A stretch of DNA of 64,000 nt from Gammaproteobacteria bacterium (GCA_012960755.1 DUAT01000171.1:148151-212150); one strand, 5' to 3'; positions 1 through 8,839 are shown, counted from the first letter of the stretch. Numbers and translations are program-made. Notes: generated by a model from the sequence alone, not told the origin.

Positions 1-1180
1 TCCCCAGTACCAGTATAAAAGCAAGAATTGTCATGGTGGAAATGTTGATCCCCGCCAAGGGAAACATCCACAAGGCTCCGGCTATGGCGATCGGAATTCC
101 GGCTGCAACCCACATGGCCACCTTAAAACGCAGGAACAAGGTGAGGACCAGCAACACCAAAGCTAATCCTGCGTAGGCGTTTTTTGTCAGTGCGTTGATT
201 CGACGCTCAAGTGAAACAGACTTGTCTGTCCAGACGGTCAGTTTGAGACCGGCGGGTATTGTTGGGCGGACTCGTTCTATGTATCCTTTCACGGCGTTGG
301 CTGAATCTATCGTGTCCTCATCACCCACTCGATATACTGAAATCATCACTGCGGGTTCACCATTGAACTTGGCACTCATGTACCCTTCCTGGAAAGCATC
401 TTTGACCGTGGCAATGTCTCCGACGGTCAGGTTTGTGCCGTCGGAACGGGTGATAACAACGATGTCTTCGAATTCAACGCCTCGATAAGCCTGGCCCTGA
501 CTGCGCAGCAGGATCTCACCACCCTCGGTTTTTATGGAGCCACCGGGCAGGTTGAAGCTGGAGCGGCGAATGGCATTGGTGATTGATGTGAGGGTTAAAT
601 TGTACTGTCGTAACGTATTTTCGCTGACTTCGATTGAAATCTCGTAAGGGCGTGAATAGTTCACCGCCACCTGGGATATCCCGCGTAATCCGGCGATGTC
701 GTCTCGCATTCGATCCGCCGTTTGCTTCAGTGTGGCCTCGTCGGCCTGGCCGGACAGTGCGACAACAATGGTTTGTCCGGTAAAGGACATGGATGAAATA
801 ATGGGTTTCTCGGTCTCTGCGGGAAAGGTGGAGATGCTGTCTATCTTGCTCTTGATATCATTGAGAACCTTGTTGGTGTCCGCTCCGATGGCAACTTCCA
901 TCATGACCGTGCACATACCTTCCGAGGCGATAGAACGCATGCGATCCATGCCCTCGACGCCTTCGACCGCTTCCTCGATCCGAACGCAAACTGCCCGTTC
1001 GACTTCCTCAGGAGCAGCACCAAGATAGGGAACCGAGGCTTGAATAATTCCAGGTTCAATACTGGGGAATTCTTCCTTGTGCATGGTAAACAGGCTGATG
1101 CCCCCACCTGCGATAAAAATCCACATCATCAGATTGGCGGCGACCGGGTTGTCCACGAACCAGGTGATTAACTTCTCCAT
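1..1180 (-). CDS. RND-family efflux permease, N-terminal part (runs off window)
   Basis: Inner-membrane proton-driven efflux subunit of the AcrB/MexB (RND) superfamily. Reading leftward from ATG at 1180 the frame is open for 393 codons to the window edge, so only the N-terminal third is visible. It begins with a cytoplasmic tip and first membrane helix (about residues 12-30), then the porter domain (VYxGAxPEEVE-like stretch read here as PYLGAAPEEVE; many acidic/polar residues), and ends in the TM2-TM3 block after residue 340 with AGIPIAIAGAL. The start sits 10 bp after the stop of the adaptor gene, so adaptor and pump form one leftward operon with the GntR regulator. Substrate cannot be told from sequence. 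Confidence 0.9.
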   Translation of the reverse strand, partial: MEKLITWFVDNPVAANLMMWIFIAGGGISLFTMHKEEFPSIEPGIIQASVPYLGAAPEEVERAVCVRIEEAVEGVEGMDRMRSIASEGMCTVMMEVAIGADTNKVLNDIKSKIDSISTFPAETEKPIISSMSFTGQTIVVALSGQADEATLKQTADRMRDDIAGLRGISQVAVNYSRPYEISIEVSENTLRQYNLTLTSITNAIRRSSFNLPGGSIKTEGGEILLRSQGQAYRGVEFEDIVVITRSDGTNLTVGDIATVKDAFQEGYMSAKFNGEPAVMISVYRVGDEDTIDSANAVKGYIERVRPTIPAGLKLTVWTDKSVSLERRINALTKNAYAGLALVLLVLTLFLRFKVAMWVAAGIPIAIAGALWMFPLAGINISTMTILAFILVLG

Positions 1181-1190
1181 GATCGTGCCC

Positions 1191-2351
1191 CTATGACTCG
1201 CCGGAACTGACGACGGGCTTTACCCGCATGCCGTCAATCACGGTCTGCAATGGAGACAGATTAACAATTTCACCGTCTTTGAGTCCGGCAGAGATAATCA
1301 CCTCGTCCCGGTCGAATCTAAGCAGTTCGACGTTTCGATATCGCAGTCGATTATCTTCATCGACAACCAGGACCTGGGATTGATTACGTAAAACGGCGCG
1401 GGGCAACACCACAACATCTTTTACCAGTATGCCGTCAATATTTGCGTGGACAAAAAGTCCCACGGGTAATGGGGGCTGATCGCTGTCTGGATCCTCCTCG
1501 ACGCGAACGACGGCGTTAACCATTCTGGTTCGGGTATCGATTTCAGCTTCCGTGCGAACCAGTTTTCCATGCCACTCGTAATACTGACCACCGTAGTGTG
1601 TGGACAGGGTGACACTTGACTGTAATTCTGGTGGCAGCTCACCGCGTTGGCCGAGCGGTAAGTCAAGATAGGCTAACTGACTGTCTGCCAGTGGTATTCT
1701 GACTTCGACGGAGTCACTGGAATATATTTTGGCGATGGTATTGCCGCGAGATACGAACTGACCAACGTCAACACTCTTTGACCTGACAAGCCCTGAATAG
1801 GGTGCCCGGACTTCGGTTCGGCGCAGATCCCTGATGGCTTGCTTCAAGCTTAGTTCTGATTCTTTCAACACGGCTTGTGACACCCGTTTCGCGCGCAACG
1901 CCGATTCCAAGGCGGACTGGCTGGTCAGCTTATCCTTAACCAGTTCCTGCAATCGCTTGAACTCGAAGGCACTGTGTTCGGCTTCGGCTTTTGCCCTGGA
2001 AAGTGATGCCTTGCTTCTTTCGACGTTGGCATTGAGATCCATGTCATCGATTTTCACCAGAACCTCGTTTTCCTCAAAGTATCCGCCGGGTACCAGATTG
2101 GGGGATATCCACCTGACCCTGCCGGAAACCTCTGGAATCAGGGTGCTTTCGGTACGGGGTGTGACCGTACCCTGGGATCTCACCTTGAGCCTGACATGAG
2201 CTTTTAAAATTGTCGTGGTACGAATAGCTGTTGCAATTGCTTCTGGTTCCACTTTCTCGGGATGTGGTGCAGTCGCAACCAGCCCAATTGCGACGAGTGC
2301 CGCAACGATTAGTACCACGACGGTCATGACTCCCTTGACTAGATTGTTCAT
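1191..2351 (-). CDS. RND efflux periplasmic adaptor (MFP/HlyD family)
   Basis: Membrane-fusion protein of 386 residues that bridges the downstream RND permease to an outer-membrane channel. A single N-terminal hydrophobic anchor (about residues 7-28) is followed by the split lipoyl/biotinyl-like domain, an alpha-hairpin with heptad-like charged helices (about 105-175), the second lipoyl half (RTEVRAPYSGLVRSKSVDVG, a hallmark of the family) and beta-barrel/membrane-proximal domains. Its ATG shares one base with the TAA stop of the GntR gene (TAATG), which indicates translational coupling. Length is typical of the family. An outer-membrane channel gene is not seen in the window. Confidence 0.9.
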   Translation of the reverse strand: MNNLVKGVMTVVVLIVAALVAIGLVATAPHPEKVEPEAIATAIRTTTILKAHVRLKVRSQGTVTPRTESTLIPEVSGRVRWISPNLVPGGYFEENEVLVKIDDMDLNANVERSKASLSRAKAEAEHSAFEFKRLQELVKDKLTSQSALESALRAKRVSQAVLKESELSLKQAIRDLRRTEVRAPYSGLVRSKSVDVGQFVSRGNTIAKIYSSDSVEVRIPLADSQLAYLDLPLGQRGELPPELQSSVTLSTHYGGQYYEWHGKLVRTEAEIDTRTRMVNAVVRVEEDPDSDQPPLPVGLFVHANIDGILVKDVVVLPRAVLRNQSQVLVVDEDNRLRYRNVELLRFDRDEVIISAGLKDGEIVNLSPLQTVIDGMRVKPVVSSGES

Positions 2352-3085
2352 TAGCGAGTCTCCTGACTTGCGGTTCCCGTTTCAAACGGGTGTGAGTTCA
2401 ACGTGCGTTCTACGGCATCTATCGCCAGCAGAAAATCGCTGCTGATGGCATCCGCGGCACCTTTGGAATCTCTCTTTCGGAGACTGAGTTCAAACAGTTT
2501 GAGGTTCTTAATTCGCTGTTGCTGATCGACTACCAGCTCAAAATTCGGGTCGTCTTCACGTTTAGGAAACTGGGTTTTCAGGCCGTTAAAAATCAGCCTT
2601 AGAACCAGGTTGTCGTTGATCCTGGCAAATAATCTAGCAAGATCTTTCCAGTTTTCCTGATTCTCTTTGGGATCATCGGTGGCGATCATACGTTGGACAA
2701 TACGCTGTATTTGACTGATTTCATCGTCGCTTGCCCGCTCAATGGCGGTCCTGGCAGACATGGACATCAGTGAACCCATTACTTCGAGCAGGTGACGCAC
2801 CAGGGTGACATCAGGCCATTCATGCAACTCAAGTAATGGTCCCAGGATGGAAAGGCTGGCCTCTTCTATCGGTACAACCCTGACACCGCCTGGATTGATT
2901 GAGGCGATCCCCAGTTCTTCCAGTTTTTTCAGCACTTCCCGAATAGCGCCCCGACTGGCTTCAAATCGGCTGGCCAAATCTCTTTCGGATGGTAATCTCT
3001 CACCGGGCCGGTACTGACCGCGTAAGATTTCGTCCCTCAGGGTCGCTGTGATGCAGTCCACGATGGACTTGCTGTTGTTTGCCAT
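2351..3085 (-). CDS. GntR-family (FadR/FCD subgroup) transcriptional regulator
   Basis: DNA-binding regulator of 244 residues. Residues about 10-75 form the winged helix-turn-helix of the GntR family (RPGERLPSERDLASRFEASRG then AIREVLKKLEELG, closely matching the family signature). The rest is an all-helical FCD-type ligand domain. The gene is first in a leftward operon with an RND adaptor and permease and overlaps the adaptor start. Upstream lies an array of TGGT-N3-ACCA palindromes, the operator type known for FadR-subfamily proteins, so it probably autoregulates the efflux operon. The FadR subgroup often senses acids or acyl-CoAs; the actual ligand is unknown. Confidence 0.9.
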   Translation of the reverse strand: MANNSKSIVDCITATLRDEILRGQYRPGERLPSERDLASRFEASRGAIREVLKKLEELGIASINPGGVRVVPIEEASLSILGPLLELHEWPDVTLVRHLLEVMGSLMSMSARTAIERASDDEISQIQRIVQRMIATDDPKENQENWKDLARLFARINDNLVLRLIFNGLKTQFPKREDDPNFELVVDQQQRIKNLKLFELSLRKRDSKGAADAISSDFLLAIDAVERTLNSHPFETGTASQETR

Positions 3086-3171
3086 TTGTTAGTTCTCTAT
3101 TAACGTTCTGAAAACTCATTGCCAACTGTTCGTCGACCTGTTTGTGGCTCGAGCAGTCGGTATGGAGTCGT

Positions 3172-3238
3172 TGGTCTGGTCATTTTGGTATGACCATAGC
3201 GGTTTGACCGTAGTGGTCAGACCAATTTGGTCAGACCA
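3172..3238. promoter_or_regulatory. Tandem array of GntR/FadR-type operators, 14-bp period
   Basis: Four 11-bp palindromes of form (T/C)GGT-N3-ACC(A/G) begin at 3186, 3200, 3214 and 3228; a degenerate fifth (TGGTCTGGTCA) begins at 3172. Every start is exactly 14 bp after the previous one. Two copies are identical (TGGTCAGACCA). The pattern fits the TNGTNNNACNA half-site rule known for FadR-subfamily GntR proteins, and a GntR gene begins 87 bp to the left. The 353-bp gap between this regulator and the rightward enoyl-CoA hydratase holds no other gene I can support; either or both flanking genes could be controlled. Confidence 0.8.
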
Positions 3239-3438
3239 TTATATGTACGAAGAGTTTGTTTGCAAGCCATTATTCACAGAATGAATAAACTATTTGTGAC
3301 CTTTACTGCCAAAAGTGCCAAACAAAAACGCCAAGAGTGCAGATTGCTTGCAGTCAGGCTATGGTTGGTAGCATTCTTACTGGCAACTCTATTCCATCTC
3401 ATGACCAGTAAAAATCATGACTAATAAAGGGAAAGCAA

Positions 3439-4284
3439 ATGGCTTTTGATTATGCGACTATTTCAACCTCACTCGATGACGGCGTTTTAACCGCGACCAT
3501 CAGTAACCCGCCCGTTAATGTGATGACGATCCAGCTCTACCAGGATCTGGTCGCATTCACGAGTGAAGTGCAGGCGGACGATGCGGTCAGGGTACTGGTT
3601 TTACAAAGTGCCGATCCTGACTTTTTTATTGCTCACTTCGACCTTGAATTGATACTCACCTTCCCTGTCGACTCACCAGCCGTAAAACAGGACACATTGA
3701 CTGACTTCCATGCGATGTGCGAGCGAGTTAGAACCATGCCGAAACCGACGATTGCAAAGCTGGCCGGACGAGTAGGTGGTGGTGGAAATGAGTTCAGCTC
3801 ATCCTGTGATATGCGCTTTGGACTTAAAAACAAGACCATTATTAATCAAATGGAAGTGCCTTTGGGGATCTTACCCGGTGGATGTGGGACCCAGCAATTG
3901 CCTCGTCTGATTGGCAGGAGTCGTGCTATGGAAGTTATTCTGGGCGGTGACGATCTTGATGCGTTAACAGCCGAGAAATGGGGATATCTCAACCGGGTGT
4001 TTGATACTCAGCAGGAACTGGATGATTTTGTGAATACACTGGCCCATCGTATGGCCCTGTGGCCACCTGAGGCCCTGGCACTGGCGAAACAGTCTGTATT
4101 GAACGCTGAAATGCCCATAGAGCAAGGGCTGAACGAGGAAGCCTATTTGTTCCAGCAAACCCTGAGGTACCCCAGTGCCATGGTGAACATGAAGAAGGCG
4201 CTCGAGCTGGGTGCACAAACCCGCGAAGGTGAAATGCATATTGCTGATGTTTCAAAGAAGGTTGGCGAAGCGGCGAAAGAATAA
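3439..4284 (+). CDS. Enoyl-CoA hydratase/isomerase family protein (both catalytic Glu kept)
   Basis: Crotonase-fold enzyme of 281 residues, preceded by a purine-rich site (AAAGGGAAAGC). The oxyanion-hole segments are present in variant form (DFFIAHFDL and RVGGGGNEF). Aligned by eye with mitochondrial enoyl-CoA hydratase, the two catalytic glutamates fall on E118 (GGGGNEF) and E139 (QMEVPLG), 21 residues apart as expected, followed by GGCGTQQLPRLIG. It is therefore the one crotonase in the window with a complete hydratase signature. The C-terminal helices are ordinary. It diverges from the GntR-efflux operon across the operator array, so shared control is possible. Exact acyl substrate unknown. 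Confidence 0.85.
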   Translation: MAFDYATISTSLDDGVLTATISNPPVNVMTIQLYQDLVAFTSEVQADDAVRVLVLQSADPDFFIAHFDLELILTFPVDSPAVKQDTLTDFHAMCERVRTMPKPTIAKLAGRVGGGGNEFSSSCDMRFGLKNKTIINQMEVPLGILPGGCGTQQLPRLIGRSRAMEVILGGDDLDALTAEKWGYLNRVFDTQQELDDFVNTLAHRMALWPPEALALAKQSVLNAEMPIEQGLNEEAYLFQQTLRYPSAMVNMKKALELGAQTREGEMHIADVSKKVGEAAKE

Positions 4285-4315
4285 TCTCCAGGGCTGAGAG
4301 ATTTCCTGATCAACC

Positions 4316-5149
4316 TCAGCGGCTTTTCTTAAGCAGTTTCTGGTTAGCCTTTTTTGCCGATCTGGGCATGGGACCACCACCTTTTGCTGCGAGGCTGGCT
4401 TTCAGGGCTTGCATCAGGTCAACGATCTTTTCATCGGATTCGATCACGGGTGCTTCCGTGATGTCATTGCCCTCGATTTTGCTCTGGATCAGCTGCAGCA
4501 CTTTTGCCTTAACCTCGTCGGAGTATTTTGAAGGGACATATTGATCGACGGAAACCTGGTCAATAATCTGGATAGCCAGTTCGACTTCCGCATCCTTAAC
4601 CTCCACATCCGTTGGCAGCGACACATCATCGAAAGAACGTAAATCGTCGGCATAGTGCAACTGTTCCATCGCCAGACCTTCACCCATGGGGCGAATCATG
4701 ACCAGGTAGCCTTTTCCCCGAGCCGCATATCGAGCAATACCTGCCTTACCGGTTTTTTGCAGCGCCATAGATAGCAATTTGTAGGGCCGGTCGCCGCCTT
4801 TACCCGGGCTCAGGAAGTAGACTTTTTCCAGATTGATTCGATCCACAGACTGCAGCGGAACGAACTCGACGATATCAATCGTCTCGCTCTTTACGGCTTC
4901 GAGGGCTTTAATCTCCTCTGTCGTAAATAACACATACTGATCACGGGAAAATTCGTGGCCTTTCACCATATCCTCCCTGGGTACGATGTCACCGTCCCTG
5001 GCGCATATATATTGCTGCTTAAGCCGTGAGCCACAATCTTTGTGGATACGATTGAACGTCACAGAACTGGAACTATCCGCAGACGAATATAACTTGACCG
5101 GAATGGATACCATGCCGAAAGAGATCGAAGCGGAAGCGATGGGGCGCAT
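4316..5149 (-). CDS. ku: Bacterial Ku (non-homologous end-joining) protein
   Basis: DNA-end-binding Ku homodimer subunit of 277 residues. The family N terminus (MRPIASASISFGMVSIPVKLY) begins at the ATG at 5149; the frame extends upstream to an ATG at 5266, adding 39 residues with no resemblance to Ku, so the internal start is preferred although neither has a strong ribosome-binding site. The Ku bridge/core region is recognisable (HKDCGSRLKQQY, YFLSPGKGGDRPYKLL, GIARYAARGKGYLVMIRP), and the tail is lysine-rich (residues about 255-277), a common DNA-contacting extension. No ligD or other NHEJ partner is present in the window. It ends 32 bp from, and convergent with, the hydratase gene. Confidence 0.92.
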   Translation of the reverse strand: MRPIASASISFGMVSIPVKLYSSADSSSSVTFNRIHKDCGSRLKQQYICARDGDIVPREDMVKGHEFSRDQYVLFTTEEIKALEAVKSETIDIVEFVPLQSVDRINLEKVYFLSPGKGGDRPYKLLSMALQKTGKAGIARYAARGKGYLVMIRPMGEGLAMEQLHYADDLRSFDDVSLPTDVEVKDAEVELAIQIIDQVSVDQYVPSKYSDEVKAKVLQLIQSKIEGNDITEAPVIESDEKIVDLMQALKASLAAKGGGPMPRSAKKANQKLLKKSR

Positions 5150-5337
5150 TTGAATTACCGCAGTTGAACCGTGGGGAGCCAGATTAGTTCCAAACAACGT
5201 AATTCTCAAGCCTGTGAAGAATTTACACTGCATCAATAGCTTCGTGATATTGTGTTTGTGGGCCATCGCGTTAGTCAGGCATCAGTGCCGGTGGTAGACA
5301 GTTTAAAAGGCAAATTCTTTTTTTGGAGAAAACACCC

Positions 5338-6522
5338 ATGGACTTGAGTCAGAGCGCAGAGCACGAGACATTCCGGGCTGAGGTCGTTGAGTTTCTTGAG
5401 CAGCATGGTGGTGATGCGCCAAAGGGGCGTGGGTACGGTAAAGCCGATGACGCGTCCATTGCGTGGCAAAAGAAACTCATCACACATGGTTACGCTGCGC
5501 GAACCATACCCCGGGAATACGGCGGGTATGGCGCCGAAATTGACATCCTCAAGTCCCATATCATCGCTGAAGAATTCGGCAAGGCAGGTGTTCGACCAGG
5601 GCATAACGGAGATTATCGCCTGGTGCCTACCGTGCTCGAACTGGGCACCGAAGAACAGAAGCAACAGTTCGTCGGCCCCTCGATCACCGGTGAAATAAGC
5701 TGGTGCCAGGGCTATTCAGAACCGGGCTCTGGTTCCGATCTTGCTTCATTAACCACAAAAGCAGTGGTCGATGGTGATGATTTTGTCATCAACGGGCAAA
5801 AAATATGGACTTCCGGGGCACAACACGCCGACTGGATTTTCTGCCTGGTGCGTACGGAACCTGATGCCCCTAAACATCAGGGTATCAGCTATCTACTGTT
5901 TACTATGGATACGCCGGGCATCGAAGTTCGGCCATTGGTGACCATGACCGGTGACGCCACGTTCAATGAGGTGTTTTTTACCGATGTGCGGGTACCCACA
6001 AGCCAGATTGTTGGCGGCCGAGGTGAGGGCTGGTTCGTCGCCAACGCAACCCTGAAGCATGAAAGGGGTGGCCTCGGTGATCCCAATCAGGCAGAAAATC
6101 GTTTTCGCACCATTGTCGATATGATGAAACAGGAAACCATTGACGGTCGTAGTCTGATGGAACAGCCGATGTTTCGAGACCGGTTGCTGAAGCTGCAGGC
6201 GCGCATGCTTTCCATGAAGTACAACGGTATGCGTACGATGAGTTCGAGGTTAAAAGGAGAGGACCCTGGACTGGCGGGGTGGATTGTGAAATTACAGGGT
6301 TGTGAACTCAATCACCAGATGGCCGCGATGGCCATCGATATTCTGGGTGAATCCGGCATTTTGTACGATGACAGTCCACACCTGCGCAATGGGGGTATGT
6401 GGCAGCACTCTTATATGCTGGATTTGGGGTTGATCATCGGTGGTGGCACTGCCCAGGTGCAGAAAAACATTATTGGGGAGCGTGTTCTGGGTCTGCCCAA
6501 AGAACCGAAGCAATTGGATTAA
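5338..6522 (+). CDS. Acyl-CoA dehydrogenase (IVD-type catalytic Glu)
   Basis: FAD flavoprotein of 394 residues that oxidises an acyl-CoA to its 2-enoyl-CoA. GGAGA at 5325-5329 places the start at ATG 5338 rather than an in-frame TTG at 5323. The fold runs as an N-terminal helical domain, a beta domain with CQGYSEPGSGSDLASL and INGQKIWTSGAQHADW, and a C-terminal helical domain. The MCAD-position glutamate is absent (GGGTAQVQ), but a glutamate lies at the isovaleryl-/long-chain-type position (E242 in LKHERGG). It is 18 bp from a second acyl-CoA dehydrogenase gene, consistent with a heteromeric alpha-beta enzyme as known for some steroid, bile-acid and dicarboxylic side-chain oxidases. Confidence 0.9.
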   Translation: MDLSQSAEHETFRAEVVEFLEQHGGDAPKGRGYGKADDASIAWQKKLITHGYAARTIPREYGGYGAEIDILKSHIIAEEFGKAGVRPGHNGDYRLVPTVLELGTEEQKQQFVGPSITGEISWCQGYSEPGSGSDLASLTTKAVVDGDDFVINGQKIWTSGAQHADWIFCLVRTEPDAPKHQGISYLLFTMDTPGIEVRPLVTMTGDATFNEVFFTDVRVPTSQIVGGRGEGWFVANATLKHERGGLGDPNQAENRFRTIVDMMKQETIDGRSLMEQPMFRDRLLKLQARMLSMKYNGMRTMSSRLKGEDPGLAGWIVKLQGCELNHQMAAMAIDILGESGILYDDSPHLRNGGMWQHSYMLDLGLIIGGGTAQVQKNIIGERVLGLPKEPKQLD

Positions 6523-6540
6523 CAAACAGGAAGCATCCTT

Positions 6541-7623
6541 ATGGATTTTTCACTCGGTGAAGAACAGCGCATGTTACAAGACAGTGTTTCCAGGTTACTG
6601 GAATCCGAATGCCCACTCGAAACGGTCAGGCAACTGGCGGAGTCAGGACAGAACCATGCGACCGATGTTCAGCAGCAACTGACTGAACTGGGTATATCAG
6701 GGATTTTAGTTCCTGAAGATTATGGCGGTGTCGGTCTGGGCTTTATGGAGGCAGCGCTAGTGGCGGAATCACTCGGTGGTGCAGTGGCGCCGGTTCCGTT
6801 TGTGGGGGCAGCGGTCATGGCGCCAATCGCATTACTGGCAGCCGGGAGTGATAAGCAGAAAGAGAAATGGCTGCCGCAGATTGCGTTGGGTAAAACGTTG
6901 TTTGGTGTCGGCGTTACAGAACAGATTAGCAATCGTGAAAACAGTGGCATCGAAGTCACAAAAAATGGCCTGCAGGGTTCAGCGATGTTCGTGTTGGATG
7001 GGATGAGTGCTGATATGTTCATCATTGCGGATCAGAAAGGCAATTTTCATCTAATAGACGGGCAGGCAAATGGCCTATCGCGGCAGCGGTTAAAGACCAT
7101 TGACAGAACCCGGTCAGTGGCGGAAGTCACCTTCGATGGGGTGGGATCTGAAATCCTGCCAGGATCGAACCGGGAGGCATTACTGTTGACGATAGATGCA
7201 GGGCGCCTGGTACTGGCAGCAGATTCCCTCGGCGCTGCGCAAACCATGCTGGATAAGTCGATTGCCTATGCAAAGGAGCGACGACAGTTCAATCGTGTGA
7301 TTGGCTCGTTCCAGGCGGTAAAACATATGTGTTCAGAAATGGCGGCAGAACTTGAACCCTGTCGATCCCTGCTATGGTACGCGGCCCATGCTGCTGTTGA
7401 GATCCCAGATGAGGCCAGAATGATGGCTTGCCATACCAAGGCGCATTTGTCGGAGGTGAGTCAGTTCGTTGCCCGCACCGCCACGGAGGTTCATGGCGGC
7501 ATGGGATTTACAGATTTGCTGGGACTGCATTACTGGTTTAAACGCATAGGTTTCAATCGACAGCTTTTGGGTGCGCCGGAACTGGTGCGTGAGGAAGCAG
7601 CGATAGCTCAAGGCTGGGTATAG
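6541..7623 (+). CDS. Acyl-CoA dehydrogenase family protein, probably the non-catalytic partner
   Basis: A 360-residue protein of the same fold as the upstream gene but shorter. N-terminal helices are followed by a degraded middle domain (the usual TEPxxGSD segment reads VTEQISNRENSG) and a well-kept C-terminal helical domain (YAKERRQFNRVIGSFQAVKHMCSEM; TATEVHGGMGFT). Neither catalytic-base position carries glutamate: IDAGRLVLAA replaces the ER-type site and GAPELV replaces the EGT-type site. Start ATG 6541 follows the upstream stop by 18 bp. This pattern is that expected for the FAD-retaining or structural beta subunit of a heterotetrameric acyl-CoA dehydrogenase. Substrate inference is not possible. 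Confidence 0.82.
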   Translation: MDFSLGEEQRMLQDSVSRLLESECPLETVRQLAESGQNHATDVQQQLTELGISGILVPEDYGGVGLGFMEAALVAESLGGAVAPVPFVGAAVMAPIALLAAGSDKQKEKWLPQIALGKTLFGVGVTEQISNRENSGIEVTKNGLQGSAMFVLDGMSADMFIIADQKGNFHLIDGQANGLSRQRLKTIDRTRSVAEVTFDGVGSEILPGSNREALLLTIDAGRLVLAADSLGAAQTMLDKSIAYAKERRQFNRVIGSFQAVKHMCSEMAAELEPCRSLLWYAAHAAVEIPDEARMMACHTKAHLSEVSQFVARTATEVHGGMGFTDLLGLHYWFKRIGFNRQLLGAPELVREEAAIAQGWV

Positions 7624-7666
7624 GCAGTTTATTGCTCACTGGATTATTGTTCTTTGGAGGTTAGTT

Positions 7667-8806
7667 ATGAAGTCTAAAGTCTGCGAAATGCTGGATATTG
7701 AATTCCCATTATGCGCTTTCAGTCATTGTCGGGATGTTGTGGTTGAAGTCAGCAAAGCCGGTGGCTTTGGTGTGCTGGGTGCGGTTGGCCATACACCGGA
7801 ATCGCTTGAGATCGAACTCAACTGGATTGATGAGCGGGTTGAGGGGAAACCCTATGGCATAGACCTGATCGTACCCACAAGTATGAGCGACAAAGGCGGT
7901 GAATTCACACCGGAGGAAATTGAAGCCAAGGTTCCGGAAGAACACAAGCGCCATGTTGAACATATTCTGGCGAGTAACGGCATCGATACGGCAAGACTCT
8001 GGGATACCAAAGTCTCAACCGGGTTTGGGGATAACATGCGGGAGCGGGGCGCTTCTGCAGTGATGGAAGTCGCCTTCAACCACCCCATCAAGATGATCGT
8101 CAATGCGCTGGGTGTTCCGCCGAGATGGATGCTTGACAGGGCGCGGGAACAAGGTGTTGTTGTAGGTGCCCTGACGGGTGCGCGTGAACACGCTATCAAA
8201 CACGCCGACGCTGGAGTTGATATTCTGATCGTTGCGGGTACGGAGGCGGGTGGACACTGTGGCGAAGTTTCAACCCTGGTGCTTATTCCGGAAGTAATAG
8301 AAAGCCTGAAATCCTATGGTCGTGAAATTCCCGTACTGGCTGCAGGTGGCATCGTAACAGGTCGGCAAATGGCCGCCTGCATGTCGATGGGAGCAGCGGG
8401 TGCATGGACCGGGTCAGTCTGGTTAACGACTGCAGAGGCTGAAACAGCAGCGGTAATAAAAGAAAAGTTCCTCTCTGCCAGTTCTCGCCAGACGGTGAGA
8501 TCCCGCAGCAGAACCGGCAAGTACACGCGCCAGCTACGCTCACCCTGGACCGATGCCTGGCAGGAAGAAGGCGCCCCTAACCCGTTGCCAATGCCTTTGC
8601 AAGGTCTGGTCAGCGGCCCTGCCCTTAGACGTATTGACAAACTGGCGGAGGCCGGTGACCCGGCAGCCAAAAGACTGGCGACCTACTGGGTTGGCCAGGG
8701 AGTGGGATTGATGAACACCACGGTCAGTGCGCGCACTGTGGTATTTGATTTTATGGCAGACTTTGGCGAAGCCGTTGAACGGCTTGGTGGTATTCTCGAC
8801 GATTGA
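7667..8806 (+). CDS. Nitronate monooxygenase-like FMN flavoprotein
   Basis: A TIM-barrel FMN enzyme of the 2-nitropropane dioxygenase/nitronate monooxygenase family, 379 residues, with a good ribosome-binding site (TTGGAGGTTAGTT-ATG). Diagnostic segments are VSKAGGFGVLGAVG near the N terminus and the FMN-phosphate region AGTEAGGHCGEVSTLVLIPEV followed by VLAAGGIVTGRQMAACMSMGAAGAWTGSVW. It lies 43 bp after the acyl-CoA dehydrogenase pair in the same direction and may be co-transcribed. Proteins of this type next to fatty-acid genes are sometimes annotated as enoyl reductase or NMO-like without proof, so the reaction is uncertain. Confidence 0.8.
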   Translation: MKSKVCEMLDIEFPLCAFSHCRDVVVEVSKAGGFGVLGAVGHTPESLEIELNWIDERVEGKPYGIDLIVPTSMSDKGGEFTPEEIEAKVPEEHKRHVEHILASNGIDTARLWDTKVSTGFGDNMRERGASAVMEVAFNHPIKMIVNALGVPPRWMLDRAREQGVVVGALTGAREHAIKHADAGVDILIVAGTEAGGHCGEVSTLVLIPEVIESLKSYGREIPVLAAGGIVTGRQMAACMSMGAAGAWTGSVWLTTAEAETAAVIKEKFLSASSRQTVRSRSRTGKYTRQLRSPWTDAWQEEGAPNPLPMPLQGLVSGPALRRIDKLAEAGDPAAKRLATYWVGQGVGLMNTTVSARTVVFDFMADFGEAVERLGGILDD

Positions 8807-8821
8807 AATGATCCCTTCCTG

Positions 8822-8838
8822 CCCGGGTAATCCCCGGG
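8822..8838. terminator. Possible hairpin between convergent genes
   Basis: CCCGGG (8822-8827), a 5-nt loop, then CCCGGG (8833-8838), followed by only three T residues. It lies between the stop of the rightward flavoprotein gene and the stop of the leftward crotonase. A weak terminator or transcription-collision block is possible; the poor T-tract lowers confidence. Confidence 0.35.
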
Positions 8839-8839
8839 T

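Noticed and set aside
3086..3130. TTGGCA / TAATAG promoter for the GntR gene (minus strand)
   Set aside because: Spacing of 17 bp looks good, but the implied start would leave only about five bases of leader and no ribosome-binding site, so it was not listed.
3227..3424. A 65-codon rightward frame starting inside the operator array
   Set aside because: No ribosome-binding site, no similarity, and its first codons are operator sequence (TGGTCAGACCA). Considered chance.
5149..5266. N-terminal extension of Ku
   Set aside because: The added 39 residues do not match Ku, and the canonical MRPIASASISFG begins at 5149.
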